Source: Oegoconia quadripuncta
Taxonomy: Eukaryota > Arthropoda > Insecta > Lepidoptera > Autostichidae
DNA length: 64,000 nucleotides
Direction of reading: 5' to 3'
NCBI GenBank assembly: GCA_949316235.1
Contig: OX438754.1
Location: 1,116,001-1,180,000 of the forward strand
Position 1 is the stretch's first letter; each line of letters starts with the position of its first letter. Made by a program: the position numbers and the translations under genes. The notes under the pieces were generated by a model. That model did no database searches, had not been told where the DNA came from, and saw only the letters and a list, made by a program, of their open reading frames with translations. This document shows positions 53,701 to 64,000 of this stretch, piece by piece.

Positions 53701-56700
53701 CTATGAATAATGGTCGACCGATTGGTGTAGTGGATAGGGACCCTGTCAGCGAAACCAATGGTTGCGGGTTCGAATCCCGCGACGGGTAGATGCTTGTGTG
53801 ATGAATATGATCATTTATTCCTGAGTCATGGATGTTTATACATATAATATTTATCTGTGTTTATCCGTTATCTAGTTTGCTTAGTCTGGGACTAAATGAT
53901 TGGTGTAAGTGTCCGAAATATTTATTTATTCTTTATTCTAAATTACTTCTTATGTATTTCGATGGTAGTTCTTAAGGTCAGTTAGCTTAACTATTATGAA
54001 TTACTTAGCGGAAGTAACATCTAAGCACTGGGACCCTAAATACTAGTTGAACTTCAAAATTATTATTGTATTATGGATACCAGATGTTTGATAAACTACA
54101 TAAATACATTTTTTTTTGTAAATAAATGCATAAATACATATTTTTTTTGTAAATAAATACATAAATAAATGAAAAACATCCATAACTCGGGAACACATGT
54201 CTGTATTCATCATACATACATGCCCCTAGCGGGATTCGAACCCGCTACCTTTTGGTATAGCAGTCAGAATTTTTAACCACTACACCAAACAGGCCGTCAA
54301 AGAAGTCATAAAAAATAAAGAAAAGAAAGAAACCATATTGAATAGATATTTTAATTTTTTGCGTATCAATGAAAAATTCAACAAAAATCATACATACATA
54401 ATGTCACACGCATGACCTTTACATCGAATGAGGTCAGAGATATCCCAAACTTTAGTGTTAGGATGTTCCAAATATTAAGAGTTTAATCCTTGAATCAACA
54501 TCCACGGTTCACCTTACGAAATATACATAAATGCACACGAGACAGGAGGTGAGCATGTTAAAACATGCAAGTCTATAGATGTTTTTTGGTAGAAAGTCCC
54601 TAAGAGACGAATTAGTTTGCGGACAAATTGAAGACGTGCAACACTTACTGATGGAGTGTGCCAAGAACAGTAGAGAGAGACATATGTTTATTAGAAAATT
54701 TAATGTGAACAGACTCGATGTAGGCATTATTCAAAGCATACTAGTTGTTCCTACTTCTGAAGCAACTTTCTCCTTGTGTAGTCTGATGAACGTTTTGTCA
54801 CCAATAATTCTCTCTGTCGCTATTTAGCTTACGTACAATGGGATTGACATATCCAAAAGGATAAAAATCCCAAAATAAAGTAAGATTAAAAAAAAAAAAA
54901 AAAGACGAGTTCTTTTACACGTTAAGATACACCATACGTGACTGTCAGTAGACGATAATCACGAATGGGCTGATCGGGTGCAGGCCGCCAAAGAATGCGC
55001 TGATAATCCGCGTCCTCCATCGGGACTCGAATCTGTCTGTACATCTGCTTGACACAAGGCAACAGCGTGCCAACGAAAACGAAGAAGAAGGTCGAATATG
55101 TTGGTTTGTAAATTTTGACCTACCAGTAAAGTGTCATTCAAACTTCTCTGCGCGGCATCCTTGGCACTAGCGTCAAAGACGACACGAAGTGGAGTGCTAA
55201 CAGAGGATGGACGTAAAATTACCTACATCCTTCTCGGGAGTGGAGCACACTTCCATGTGGTTATTTTAATTTTATTTTATTTTATTGATAATACAGAATC
55301 AACAGCATCATTATAAAAAATATTACACAAAATAGTCATGCCAATTATACTTTTCATAATCCTCCATAAAATCTTTCCCAAATCTGTCTCCGACCTCCTG
55401 CTATATCACTTAGGCACAATGATTTCATTTCTCTCCCTCCGACTTCTACCAACTACAGAAAAAACACCTTTCTGTTGCGTGCGTGAAACAATTTTAATAA
55501 ATTGTCTAAGAAGTTCGATCTAGATCTTTTTAACACTGTTTCATGTCAGCGAGGCGTCAATTAAATCAACAATTCTTTGATGGCTTAATTTAATTTATAA
55601 ATCATTTGTTTTTCTTTTTTTTTGGCGATGATTGAATCTGAGGATCTATTACGTAAGTCAATCGATGAGTCCATCGTAAACGATTATTACGATCATCGAC
55701 GTCAAACTCGCGAAATCTTAGGATCTATTACGTAAGTCAATCGATGAGTCCATCGTAAACGATTATTACGATCATCGACGTCAAACTCGCGAAATCTTAT
55801 TACGCATTTCAAACGATTACGAATGCGAGTGTCATCGATACGATTGACGATGAATGAATGATCTCTCATACAAAAGTAATGACATCGGCATTACCTATGC
55901 ACATCGTATACGATTCAAACGTTATCGATAAAGGTGAGTCGGGGTTTACCCCAATCGTATTCGTATTCACTATAGGTACTAAGAATTCTTATGATTCTTT
56001 TGTTATTGCAAAAAAATATTATTTCAAAAACGTGTTTTACGTTTATTAGTTAAGCTAGTACTCCTACTAATAATTTGTAGAACAAATACCTTTTCCAAAA
56101 AGTGAATATTTCGACAAATAACATACTATTATAAAATTATTTTTATTACATGATGATGTATGAGTCATGTAGATGATCGAAGCATGTATTAAACAATATT
56201 TTTAATGGTTCCTACGTAATTTTCCAGAAATTTCTCCGAAATGATAATTAAAGAAGTACAATATTGTTTCATGTAAAATGTTGTTTAATGTTTTACTTTA
56301 ACTTGAAAACTTGTTGTTCTTATTACGTAAAAAATGTAGTAACACGATTAGCAATAAAAATACTATGGGTTCTTTTACAAATTTTATTGGCCTTAATTCC
56401 CCGATAAATTCCCGATTTAAATTATTCCTCACTCTCTATTTTCCCACAAATCGAGGAATTTTTTCGTAATTGGCAGCACTGCATGTACAAATTTGGTAGG
56501 TTAGAAATTATGTAATGCAAAAATAGAGTGAGATAACGTTATTCTGGGTATAAGGGCATCCCTTTCTATTGCGCTCTTTTAGCCCAAGGTGTTAACGAAA
56601 AAAGTACACAATAGCGCCGTCTAGTGTCGAGTAGCAATACTTTTGGACAATTACAATATCATTCATTCATTGTATACGAGTGTCAAACGACGACATACGT

Positions 56701-59700
56701 AATGCAGTAACTTTTATACGAGTGGTCGATGATCGTAAACGATGGCCGATGGCCGATTGAAACGTTTAAATTTACGTAATAGGCCCTCTTATTACGCATT
56801 TCAAACGATTACGAATGCGAGTGTCATCGATACGATTGACGATGAATGAATGATCTCTCATACAAAAGTAATGACATCGGCATTACCTATGCACATCGTA
56901 TACGATTCAAACGTTATCGATAAAGGTGAGTCGGGGTTTACCCCAATCGTATTCGTATTCACTATAGGTACTAAGAATTCTTATGATTCTTTTGTTATTG
57001 CAAAAAAATATTATTTCAAAAACGTGTTTTACGTTTATTAGTTAAGCTAGTACTCCTACTAATAATTTGTATAACAAATACCTTTTCCAAAAAGTGAATA
57101 TTTCGACAAATAACCTACTATTATAAAATTATTTTTATTACATGATGATGTATGAGTCATGTAGATGATCGAAGCATGTATTAAACAATATTTTTAATGG
57201 TTCCTACGTAATTTTCCAGAAATTTCTCCGAAATGATAATTAAAGAAGTACAATATTGTTTCATGTAAAATGTTGTTTAATGTTTTACTTTAACTTGAAA
57301 ACTTGTTGTTCTTATTACGTAAAAAATGTAGTAACACGATTAGCAATAAAAATACTATGGGTTCTTTTACAAATTTTATTGGCCTTAATTCCCCGATAAA
57401 TTCCCGATTTAAATTATTCCTCACTCTCTATTTTCCCACAAATCGAGGAATTTTTTCGTAATTGGCAGCACTGCATGTACAAATTTGGTAGGTTAGAAAT
57501 TATGTAATGCAAAAATAGAGTGAGATAACGTTATTCTGGGTATAAGGGCATCCCTTTCTATTGCGCTCTTTTAGCCCAAGGTGTTAACGAAAAAAGTACA
57601 CAATAGCGCCGTCTAGTGTCGAGTAGCAATACTTTTGGACAATTACAATATCATTCATTCATTGTATACGAGTGTCAAACGACGACATACGTAATGCAGT
57701 AACTTTTATACGAGTGGTCGATGATCGTAAACGATGGTCGATGGCCGATTGAAACGTTTAAATTTACGTAATAGGCCCTCTGAGGATCTATTACGTAAGT
57801 CAATCGATGAGTCCATCGTAAACGATTATTACGATCATCGACGTCAAACTCGCGAAATCTTATTACGCATTTCAAACGATTACGAATGCGAGTGTCATCG
57901 ATACGATTGACGATGAATGAATGATCTCTCATACAAAAGTAATGACATCGGCATTACCTATGCACATCGTATACGATTCAAACGTTATCGATAAAGGTGA
58001 GTCGGGGTTTACCCCAATCGTATTCGTATTCACTATAGGTACTAAGAATTCTTATGATTCTTTTGTTATTGCAAAAAAATATTATTTCAAAAACGTGTTT
58101 TACGTTTATTAGTTAAGCTAGTACTCCTACTAATAATTTGTAGAATAAATACCTTTTCCAAAAAGTGAATATTTCGACAAATAACCTACTATTATAAAAT
58201 TATTTTTATTACATGATGATGTATGAGTCATGTAGATGATCGAAGCATGTATCAAACAATATTTTTAATGGTTCCTACGTAATTTTTCAGAAATTTCTCG
58301 GAAATGATAATTAAAGAATTACAATATTGTTTCATGTAAAATGTTGTTTAATGTTTTACTTTAACTTGAAAACTTGTTGTTCTTATTACGTAAAAAATGT
58401 AGTAACACGATTAGCAATAAAAATACTATGGGTTCTTTTACAAATTTTATTGGCCTTGATTCCCCGATAAATTCCCGATTTAAATTATTCCCCACTCTCT
58501 ATTTTCCCACAAATCGAGGAATTTTTTCGTAATTGGCAGCACTGCATGTACAAATTTGGTAGGTTAGAAATTATGTAATGCAAAAATAGAGTGAGATAAC
58601 GTTATTCTGGGTATAAGGGCATCCCTTTCTATTGCGCTCTTTTAGCCCAAGGTGTTAACGAAAAAAGTACACAATAGCGCCGTCTAGTGTCGAGTAGAAA
58701 TACTTTTGGACAATTACAATATCATTCATTCATTGTATACGAGTGTCAAACGACGACATACGTAATGCAGTAAGTTTTATACGAGTGGTCGATGATCGTA
58801 AACGATGGCCGATGGCCGATTGAAACGTTTAGATTTACGTAATAGGCCCTCTGGTATATGTACCGCAAGGGCAAAAAATGTACAAGTGTGATAGATAATG
58901 CATGTTGTTAAATTAAATTATATAATGTATTTCTATTTGTGAGGACCTGTAATTGGCTCTCTGTTTCCTATAATAGTTTCCATTAGTGTTGTTGCAGCTG
59001 TTGGTTTTCCGAATAAATAAAAATAAATAAAGACTGCCCGCTCACACTGTAAATACTATAGCACTGATGTGTTCTTAGATAAAATGACCAGTCCTTGAGG
59101 TGTTCTAACCCCACTAGATATTTGTGACTCGCCTATTAATTTTGAATGTACTTGAGTATAGGTATCAATCTATTGAGATTTGGTAGTTATCATATGTCCA
59201 GTAGAGTCGCCCTTACTTTCGGTAATACAAAACAATATGGAGTAATAAAATGCTTTTTCTCAAACATGCATGGAAATATTGTCATTACTTTCGAAAAAAG
59301 AACACGCGAAGTATCTAATTTACGGACAGCGAAAAATAAATCCATTGCAGGAGCGTTTTTTTAATTTGGAACATTACAACGCTCCAGCAATGTTGTATGA
59401 AACGGCGTGCTGGGGTTATTATATACTCTTTGATTGGATCTCTTTTATCATTCTTGGCATACCAAAATCTTTTTGCTTAGTACAAATTGCGTTCACGTGG
59501 CTGTATGCGTAAATGCGTTTGCCTTTCGGCACAGATGATAAATAGAAAATTGGCGGCAACGCTGAAAATTTGTCTTGATTTGTTATTTAAATATTTATTA
59601 TTTCCCTGCATTCTTTTGAGAAAAGCACTATATATGCCTCGGCGGAAATGGCAATTGCCTGTCTCGTATTAGTGAAGTCCTCGCCTACTCGACCTGCAAT

Positions 59701-62700
59701 TGCCTATTTCCCGGCCTTTGCAATAATGTACTATTATTATGTCTTCGGTTTTTTGTACATGTTTTAATGAGATTTTTTTTCAGCTACCTGATATCCGACA
59801 TCTAGATTTTTTTAGAACAACCATGGAAGAGGATAGCTAACCACTTTGCGAATGTTTTGTTAATTTGCAAATTTTATGTCTAAAGTTGACTGACTGCACA
59901 TGATTATATATTTTGCAGATCCTGTAATATTTGATAGGGACTCAACTATTATTAATAATAAGACTTTATTATTTGAGTGCATTCACTAAAATACGGTAAA
60001 ACCTTGTAGTTAAAAAGATATATTAACAAACTAAATTATTGCACACAAACCATATTATTTTGCGTCAAATATAACAATTTACATTTAATAAACCTCATAA
60101 AAAATACACAAATGACACTACTCAAAATTCCCTTTCATGTAATATATACAGGGTGTCCAGGAATTAATGGATAACCATTTAACTGTGGCTAGCTTGATCG
60201 ATGCTTTATTAATAGGTTTTTCCTTATTAATAGGTACAAAAATAATGTGTAAATAATGTATTCACTTTAAATATCAACTATTTAGGTGTGTTAAAGAAAA
60301 AACAGAACCCAAAATTATTGATATTTGATGAAATGGCATGAAAATAACTGAGCGTTGGGAGAAAATTTAAAAGACGGCTTTTGTACGATATTTCGAAAAC
60401 CGTGATACTTCTACTAGGTCATAATTTTTTAACCAGTAGAGCATCGATCAAGCTAGCCACAGTTAAAGGGTTATCCATTAATTCCTGGACACCCTGTATA
60501 TATATATATCTATACTCCACCTATATAGCTTAATATTATTTTGTGTGGTAGTTTGTCAGTCCGCTGTATTAGGCTTCACATTTTTACATGTTAATTACGT
60601 TGTGTGTGACCAATGATGTTGGGTTCACAATTACAAATGTCTGTCTAGTATAAGTTGTTTGGACATGACAATATATTGTTAATTTGTTTGTTGTCCTAAT
60701 AAAAAGAACGGAAAAAATATATTTATTAGCTCAAATATGTCTTATCGTGAGACGTAAATAATTTTTCAGTCCGAATGCATAAATTTGAATGTAAATTTTA
60801 ACCGCCGCCTAACTAAATATGAACAACAAAGGGTTTACGAATCGGAGGTCGCGGGTTCGATCCACGGCGGGGTACATGTTTGGTACTCTTTTAAAATTTG
60901 TGACCTTATAAACTATGTTCTTGTAAATAAGTTTATTTATTCTACTCGGATATAGAATGGTTATTCTACTCGGTTTGGTTAGTGGTAGGGCATTTTAAAA
61001 TAGCCGCCTGGCTAGCACCAGCATCTTATCTATGTCTGGCGCCAAACAGCAATGTTAAGCATTGTTGTGTTCCGGCTGTCAAAGATAAGATAGCCAGTCC
61101 CCCAAAGATGGGGTTTTTGGGACAGTACGATTTCACCTTTGGCCTCATCTTCACTTAACATCAGGTGTGATTGAGGTCAAGCGTAGTGTAAAAAAAAAAA
61201 ATTATAGTTCGTTCCGGGTTTCAAAGTATCATATTCAACCCGCGCTGAGCTATTTATTGGATATTTTCAATCGACCACTTCACTTTGCTATAGTGTATCA
61301 TAATGATCGTTGCAAAGATATTACTTGAGATAGATTATCATCTAATTAAAAGGCATGGTTCAGTTGGAACGTTTCATGACCTCGTCTGCCGTTGTTATGA
61401 CCGCACAACTGCAAAAAGTGGTTAAAATCAATCAATCCTTTGAATGATTCACGGCTATAATGTCTAAGAGGCAAAATCTCCAAGATAAATAATATGTCAA
61501 AGATGCGAAACGTCCGAAACAAAAATGCAAAAGGAATATCGAAAGGGACATGTTTTTTTTATTTATCGTACTTACAAAAACGTAATTTTTAATTATTTAG
61601 AGTTTTTTATATTTTAATAAAAAAACAAAATGTTGGAATAACAATTGTTTGTTTTTGCAACATTCATTTGGACATTTTACGTGTTGGACATTTTGCTGCT
61701 TGGCCGTTTCTGGAACATTTTGCTATCTTGTACATTTTGTATAGACAGTATATCTCTTCAATTTTCTCGAGTCAACTGTATAAACAACTGTTGACTTGGA
61801 TATACAAAGAACATAGATCAGAAAACATTCTTAATATCTATAATAATAATAATACATAATTTATTTTCCAGACAATAAGGTCTATCTTTGTTAGTACAGT
61901 CGCCTATAACTATGTTAGTAAACAGTGGTAGACATTGAAAATTTAAAATAACAATTATAAATATCAATTGAAAAATTAAAACATAAAAAAAATCTAAATT
62001 GAAACATAAATAAATTATATTAATTTGAAATGTTGAGCACCTAGTGATCCGTTCTATTTTGTTATTGAATCTTAATTAAAAATGTATGTCGTTGTCTCAA
62101 TCTTTTGTAAGCTAATTCGCATATTTATTTACTTATTTATTCCAATCTATAGTAACCGACAGTGTATCTGTATCTATTTGAGTACCTATACTGCATTTGA
62201 ATACACATATACCTACGTGACATTATTCACTGACGCGCACAGTAAAATATGCTTGTCTGGTTGTTCTCTTTTGTACCAGTATCTCCTCGTGGATAATAGC
62301 TGAAAATCAGTATTTTGCTCACTGAGCAATTATACACACTGAGCTATGACCCATTTGTACGGCTGTAGCACACACATACTCTAGTGTATCCTGATGTTAC
62401 TTTTATGGATTGTTATAAAATATGTTTATCCAATTGCTTTGGAACTTATGGTATGTGTATGACTGGAGATACGAATAAACGATTTATGTATCTATCTAAA
62501 TTATTTTGAGAATTGAATTATTATTATAGAAATTGTAGAATGTGTATGTCAAAATTATTATGTAAGTATCAACTATTGCATGTGATCTGGGGCACTGGTG
62601 CATGCAACGACAACCAGTGCTTCATGAAAGGCCCATCCATGCGGCCTGCCACTACAATCAGGAGTTAGGATATCTATGTTAATCCTTCAAGGTTTCTACC

Positions 62701-63728
62701 ATTGCCACAGTGGACATCACAGTGGTAGCAGCAGTAACTCAATTATATTTCGTGCTAAATAACTTAAGACCCAGGAGATTCGTATATACCCAATACACAC
62801 TAATGACTACCTTAGAAATAAAAATGATTCAAAAATGTTAATTTCCACTGAATCGATTTTCTTCATTTATAACGCTTTCCTCCATTACTGAACATGAGCC
62901 TCTCCAACTTTTATGAAGGGATTTACTTTAATCGCCAAATAAGAGTTGGCGATTTGTAAATTTTTTAGGGAGTTTCGCACCTATGACGCTGCTGCCTATC
63001 ACAAATGTATAGGCCATGTTCATTATCATTTAATCGTCTTTTTCGAGACCCACGGTAAGAGATGGTTTGGTTCTATTCTGCCAGGAACAACATGGTCAAA
63101 CCTAACCTAAACTCGGAAACTGCTGAGACATTTAGCGGGTGAAATAAAGTTAAACAGCGTAATATAGCATTTTGCCAAATGGCACGAGAATGGGATCTCC
63201 ATGTCATTGGGTAATCCTGTTATTATTGTAGTCATTGCCACATACAATGTGATGAAAATAACAACGTTGATAGGGCCAATGGGAATGTGGTACCCCGCCT
63301 TCCTCGTACCTTTTTTTATACTACAAAAAGGTTTTTATATTTCATCTGGCATATGAAGGAGCTGGTTATATCCAGGGATGATTATCATAACATTTTGTAA
63401 TACGTTTTATAGTATCTTTAAATTTATTGAAAGGAAGAGATTGTATATCAACAGGAACCTTATTAAAAAAGCGTACACATATCGGTGGTTACGGGCCACA
63501 TTTGAAGCGAGAACTACACCGTAGGGTTTAGAGTTAGCATGCTAATGGAGTTACTGCTGCGTAGCCGTGCACTGTGGCGTGTGTCTACGTTATCATGACG
63601 TGTTTGTGTGGTTGTGTAGAACGCGCCGTCGGGGCGGCGCGGTCCCGTGCGCGCGCGCAGGTCCCGCGCTATCATTCTTGTTCTGTTGTGTGTTGTAGAA
63701 CAACACAGCCGGCGCCGCATCTCGACAA
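50589..63728 (+). CDS. Moca-cyp: nuclear cyclophilin, PPIG/NKTR/Moca-cyp type, 3' end outside the window
   Basis: Exons 50589-50783, 51635-51740, 52850-52937 and 63699-63728 join in frame to give the first 139 residues. This is a peptidyl-prolyl isomerase domain: [34 protein letters not shown] (R71, F76, M77 and Q79 match cyclophilin A R55, F60, M61 and Q63), [31 protein letters not shown] and [10 protein letters not shown]. The KDTNGSQFF form and the insert [13 protein letters not shown] point to the large nuclear SR-type cyclophilins, whose C-terminal RS-rich region would follow. The start MTVDGDEKP fits the family. An in-frame upstream ATG (50493) would add an unlikely hydrophobic leader. 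Intron 3 is about 10.8 kb and full of repeats. Confidence 0.85.
50784..51634 (+). other. cyclophilin intron 1
   Basis: Holds an RTE-type tail fragment near 50877-50910 (GGACGACCTGTGGCTGATAT and ATGATGATGA). The rest is unremarkable. Confidence 0.45.
51635..51740 (+). CDS. Moca-cyp: cyclophilin exon 2
   Basis: Encodes [18 protein letters not shown] and [13 protein letters not shown] plus one base. Acceptor CATAG, donor GTAGCT. Confidence 0.92.
51741..52216 (+). other. cyclophilin intron 2, first part
   Basis: No recognised repeat or gene apart from short A runs. Confidence 0.35.
52217..52411. mobile_element. MITE-Q copy 3 with a nested SINE-C tail
   Basis: In cyclophilin intron 2. Arms TGGTGTCGATTCGGATG and CTGAATCGACACCA. 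A piece of about 55 bp, AGTTGAGGTCAAGTACCAAC plus an A-rich tail (about 52249-52302), interrupts the left arm and is flanked by ACTAA on both sides. It is the extreme 3' end of SINE-C. Confidence 0.75.
52850..52937 (+). CDS. Moca-cyp: cyclophilin exon 3
   Basis: Encodes [20 protein letters not shown] and KDTNGSQFF, ending AT before GTAAGT. Acceptor TTCTAG. Confidence 0.92.
52938..53712 (+). other. start of cyclophilin intron 3
   Basis: AT-rich. An inverted pair around 53544-53590 (TACATTGTATTTTGGATAC and GTATCCAAATACAATGTA) makes a small perfect hairpin. Confidence 0.5.
53713..53940 (+). repeat. SINE-A copy
   Basis: In cyclophilin intron 3. Good promoter boxes (TGGTGTAGTGG and GGTTCGAATCCC), complete tail. 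Confidence 0.88.
54064..54299 (-). repeat. SINE-B copy
   Basis: Reversed tail truncated at TATTGTATTATGGATACCAG. The reversed B box GGGATTCGAACCCGCTACC and head CCAAACAGGCCGTC are present. TTTTTTTTGTAAATAAATRC is repeated inside. Confidence 0.8.
54550..54903 (+). pseudogene. LINE protein C-terminus with poly-A
   Basis: The frame [20 protein letters not shown] continues to [10 protein letters not shown] and a stop, then a 3' UTR ending ATTAAAAAAAA (about 15 A). Same type of ending as 47558-47862 but a different sequence. 5'-truncated. Confidence 0.65.
54925..55235 (-). pseudogene. BEL/Pao reverse-transcriptase fragment, frameshifted
   Basis: On the minus strand one frame reads [19 protein letters not shown], then [19 protein letters not shown]. 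After a frameshift another reads [19 protein letters not shown] and LLTVTYGVS. These are the N-terminal RT motifs of BEL/Pao LTR retrotransposons. The rest of the polyprotein and any LTRs are absent, so this is a dead remnant. Confidence 0.75.
55277..55525 (-). repeat. LINE 3'-end remnant
   Basis: Reversed tail (TTTTATTTTATTTTATTGAT, then AATACAGAATCAACAGCATC) and a decayed C-terminal coding piece. Matches 7430-7525. Confidence 0.5.
55640..56788 (+). repeat. array unit 1 (1149 bp)
   Basis: Carries two 79-bp subrepeats at its left end (55642-55720 and 55721-55799). Confidence 0.85.
55642..55799 (+). repeat. 79-bp subrepeat, two tandem copies
   Basis: GGATCTATTACGTAAGTCAA to ACTCGCGAAATCTTA is repeated exactly. 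It contains ATCGTAAACGAT and TACGATCATCG, giving local foldback. Confidence 0.88.
56789..57780 (+). repeat. array unit 2 (992 bp)
   Basis: Lacks the 79-bp subrepeat and begins directly at TTATTACGCATTTCAAACG after the GGCCCTC end of unit 1. Confidence 0.85.
57781..58851 (+). repeat. array unit 3 (1071 bp)
   Basis: Carries one 79-bp subrepeat (about 57784-57862). A few scattered substitutions relative to units 1 and 2, more toward its right half. Confidence 0.85.
58852..60148 (+). other. cyclophilin intron 3, after the array
   Basis: A LINE-like tail lies at 58975-59035 (TGTTGTTGCAGCTGTTGG and AATAAATAAAAATAAAT). A reversed tail-like stretch is near 59950. The rest is unrecognised. Confidence 0.4.
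60149..60496. mobile_element. 348-bp mariner-type MITE
   Basis: CAGGGTGTCCAGGAATTAAT through CTGTGGCTAGCTTGATCG at the left has its complement at the right. The arms are about 60 bp and TA lies at both borders. No ORF of note inside. Confidence 0.85.
60540..60712 (+). repeat. retroposon 3' tail
   Basis: Ends TTTGTTGTCCTAATAAAAAG, like the poly-A end of the insert at 10966-11578. GGTTCACAATTACAAATGTC and the rest give no coding match. Confidence 0.5.
60800..61195 (+). repeat. SINE-C copy with a small insertion
   Basis: AACCGCCGCCTAACTAAAT head, B box GGTTCGATCC, then 79 bp of foreign sequence (60889-60967) flanked by TACTC, then the rest of the SINE. Confidence 0.75.
61196..63698 (+). other. 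end of cyclophilin intron 3
   Basis: An ATAAT run lies near 61842-61858, followed by AATTTATTTTCCAGACAATA, a reversed LINE-like tail. CATATGAAGGAGCTGGTTAT and GATTATCATAACA (63348-63395) match 27810-27855. A GC-rich patch lies at 63625-63675, just before exon 4. No further exon recognised. Confidence 0.4.
63699..63728 (+). CDS. Moca-cyp: cyclophilin exon 4, 30 bp
   Basis: A pyrimidine-rich tract and TGTAG acceptor precede 30 bases that, with the AT left by exon 3, read [10 protein letters not shown] plus AA. The donor is GTGAGT. This is exactly the segment expected next in the family, in the right phase. Confidence 0.85.
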
Positions 63729-63869
63729 GTGAGTACCTTTTATTCATATATTAAATTTTAAGAGCAGTGTTTCTCAAATGCCCATTTATAGGGGCTGTTA
63801 ATATTACTAGAATTATGTGATCATTGAGCTAGTTTGTATCCAATTTTGATGGTATTTGGAACAATTTTA

Positions 63870-63985
63870 GACAGCTCCACCTTCGTGGTTTAATGTAACT
63901 AACATAAGGTTTACAAAACAGGTCGTGGGTTCGATTACCATGGAGTAAATGTTTTGTCCTCGGTTTTTTCTGGATACGCGTTTGA
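63870..63985 (+). repeat. SINE-C head fused to another repeat
   Basis: CTCCACCTTCGTGGTTTAAT and TCGTGGGTTCGATTACC form a decayed head. CTGGATACGCGTTTGACCAC then joins the repeat seen at 6605 and 14834. Confidence 0.5.
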
Positions 63986-64000
63986 CCACAATCTCGCCTG

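Larger units (their letters stand above)
55640..58851 (+). repeat. head-to-tail array of three about 1-kb units with inverted ends
   Basis: Three near-identical units in direct order in cyclophilin intron 3. Each starts GAGGATCTATTACGTAA (when complete) and ends TTACGTAATAGGCCCTC, so the termini are inverted (GAGGRYCTATTACGTAA). CGAT-rich subterminal segments and AATGAATGA are also mirrored. This fits a non-autonomous DNA transposon that became tandemly repeated. A 63-codon ORF is identical in all three but has no recognisable content. Confidence 0.88.

Noticed and set aside
55858..56049. 63-codon ORF repeated in each array unit
   Set aside because: Identical because the units are near-identical. 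No domain, no splice or codon evidence, and synonymous change cannot be assessed.
63514..63747. 77-codon minus-strand ORF near the right end
   Set aside because: The plus strand here contains the cyclophilin exon 4 acceptor, exon and donor. The ORF shows no known domain.

Overview
This is animal nuclear DNA, almost certainly from a moth or butterfly. Protein-coding sequence sits in short GT-AG exons separated by AT-rich introns. The rest is a dense, layered collection of tRNA-derived SINEs, LINE 3' ends, inverted-repeat DNA transposons (MITEs) and Helitron-like pieces of the kind known from Lepidoptera. The species was not determined, and every family assignment is by eye.

Two host genes lie in the right half and are divergently transcribed from a shared 0.8-kb interval (49786-50588). 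On the minus strand, eight coding exons between 49785 and 30898 keep frame at every junction. They give a 351-residue hnRNP F/H protein (Drosophila glorund type) with three quasi-RRMs and a Gly/Arg-rich linker. On the plus strand, four exons (50589-50783, 51635-51740, 52850-52937 and a 30-bp exon at 63699-63728) encode the start of a nuclear cyclophilin of the PPIG/NKTR/Moca-cyp type, which runs off the right edge. Relatives of both proteins act in splicing and RNA processing.

The left 30 kb has no host gene I can support. It holds an apparently full-length Jockey-clade retrotransposon with two intact ORFs (1065-6230) inserted in a SINE. It also holds a 963-bp TRIM-like element with 195-bp LTRs that look identical and a GTTGC target duplication, nested in a Harbinger-like MITE (9597-10709). 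Several further SINE, LINE and MITE layers show readable target duplications.

The glorund introns hold an intact Tc1/mariner-superfamily transposon with a long D-to-E spacing, similar to the DD82E or Sailor type (42454-44309), a decayed 33-bp minisatellite, and several MITEs. Cyclophilin intron 3 is about 10.8 kb. It contains a head-to-tail array of three near-identical 1.0-1.15-kb units (55640-58851) whose ends form degenerate inverted repeats. It also contains LINE 3' ends and a broken BEL/Pao reverse-transcriptase fragment.

For brevity, SINE-A, SINE-B and SINE-C are local names for the three common tRNA-like repeat families here. MITE-P and MITE-Q are local names for two inverted-repeat families present in more than one copy.
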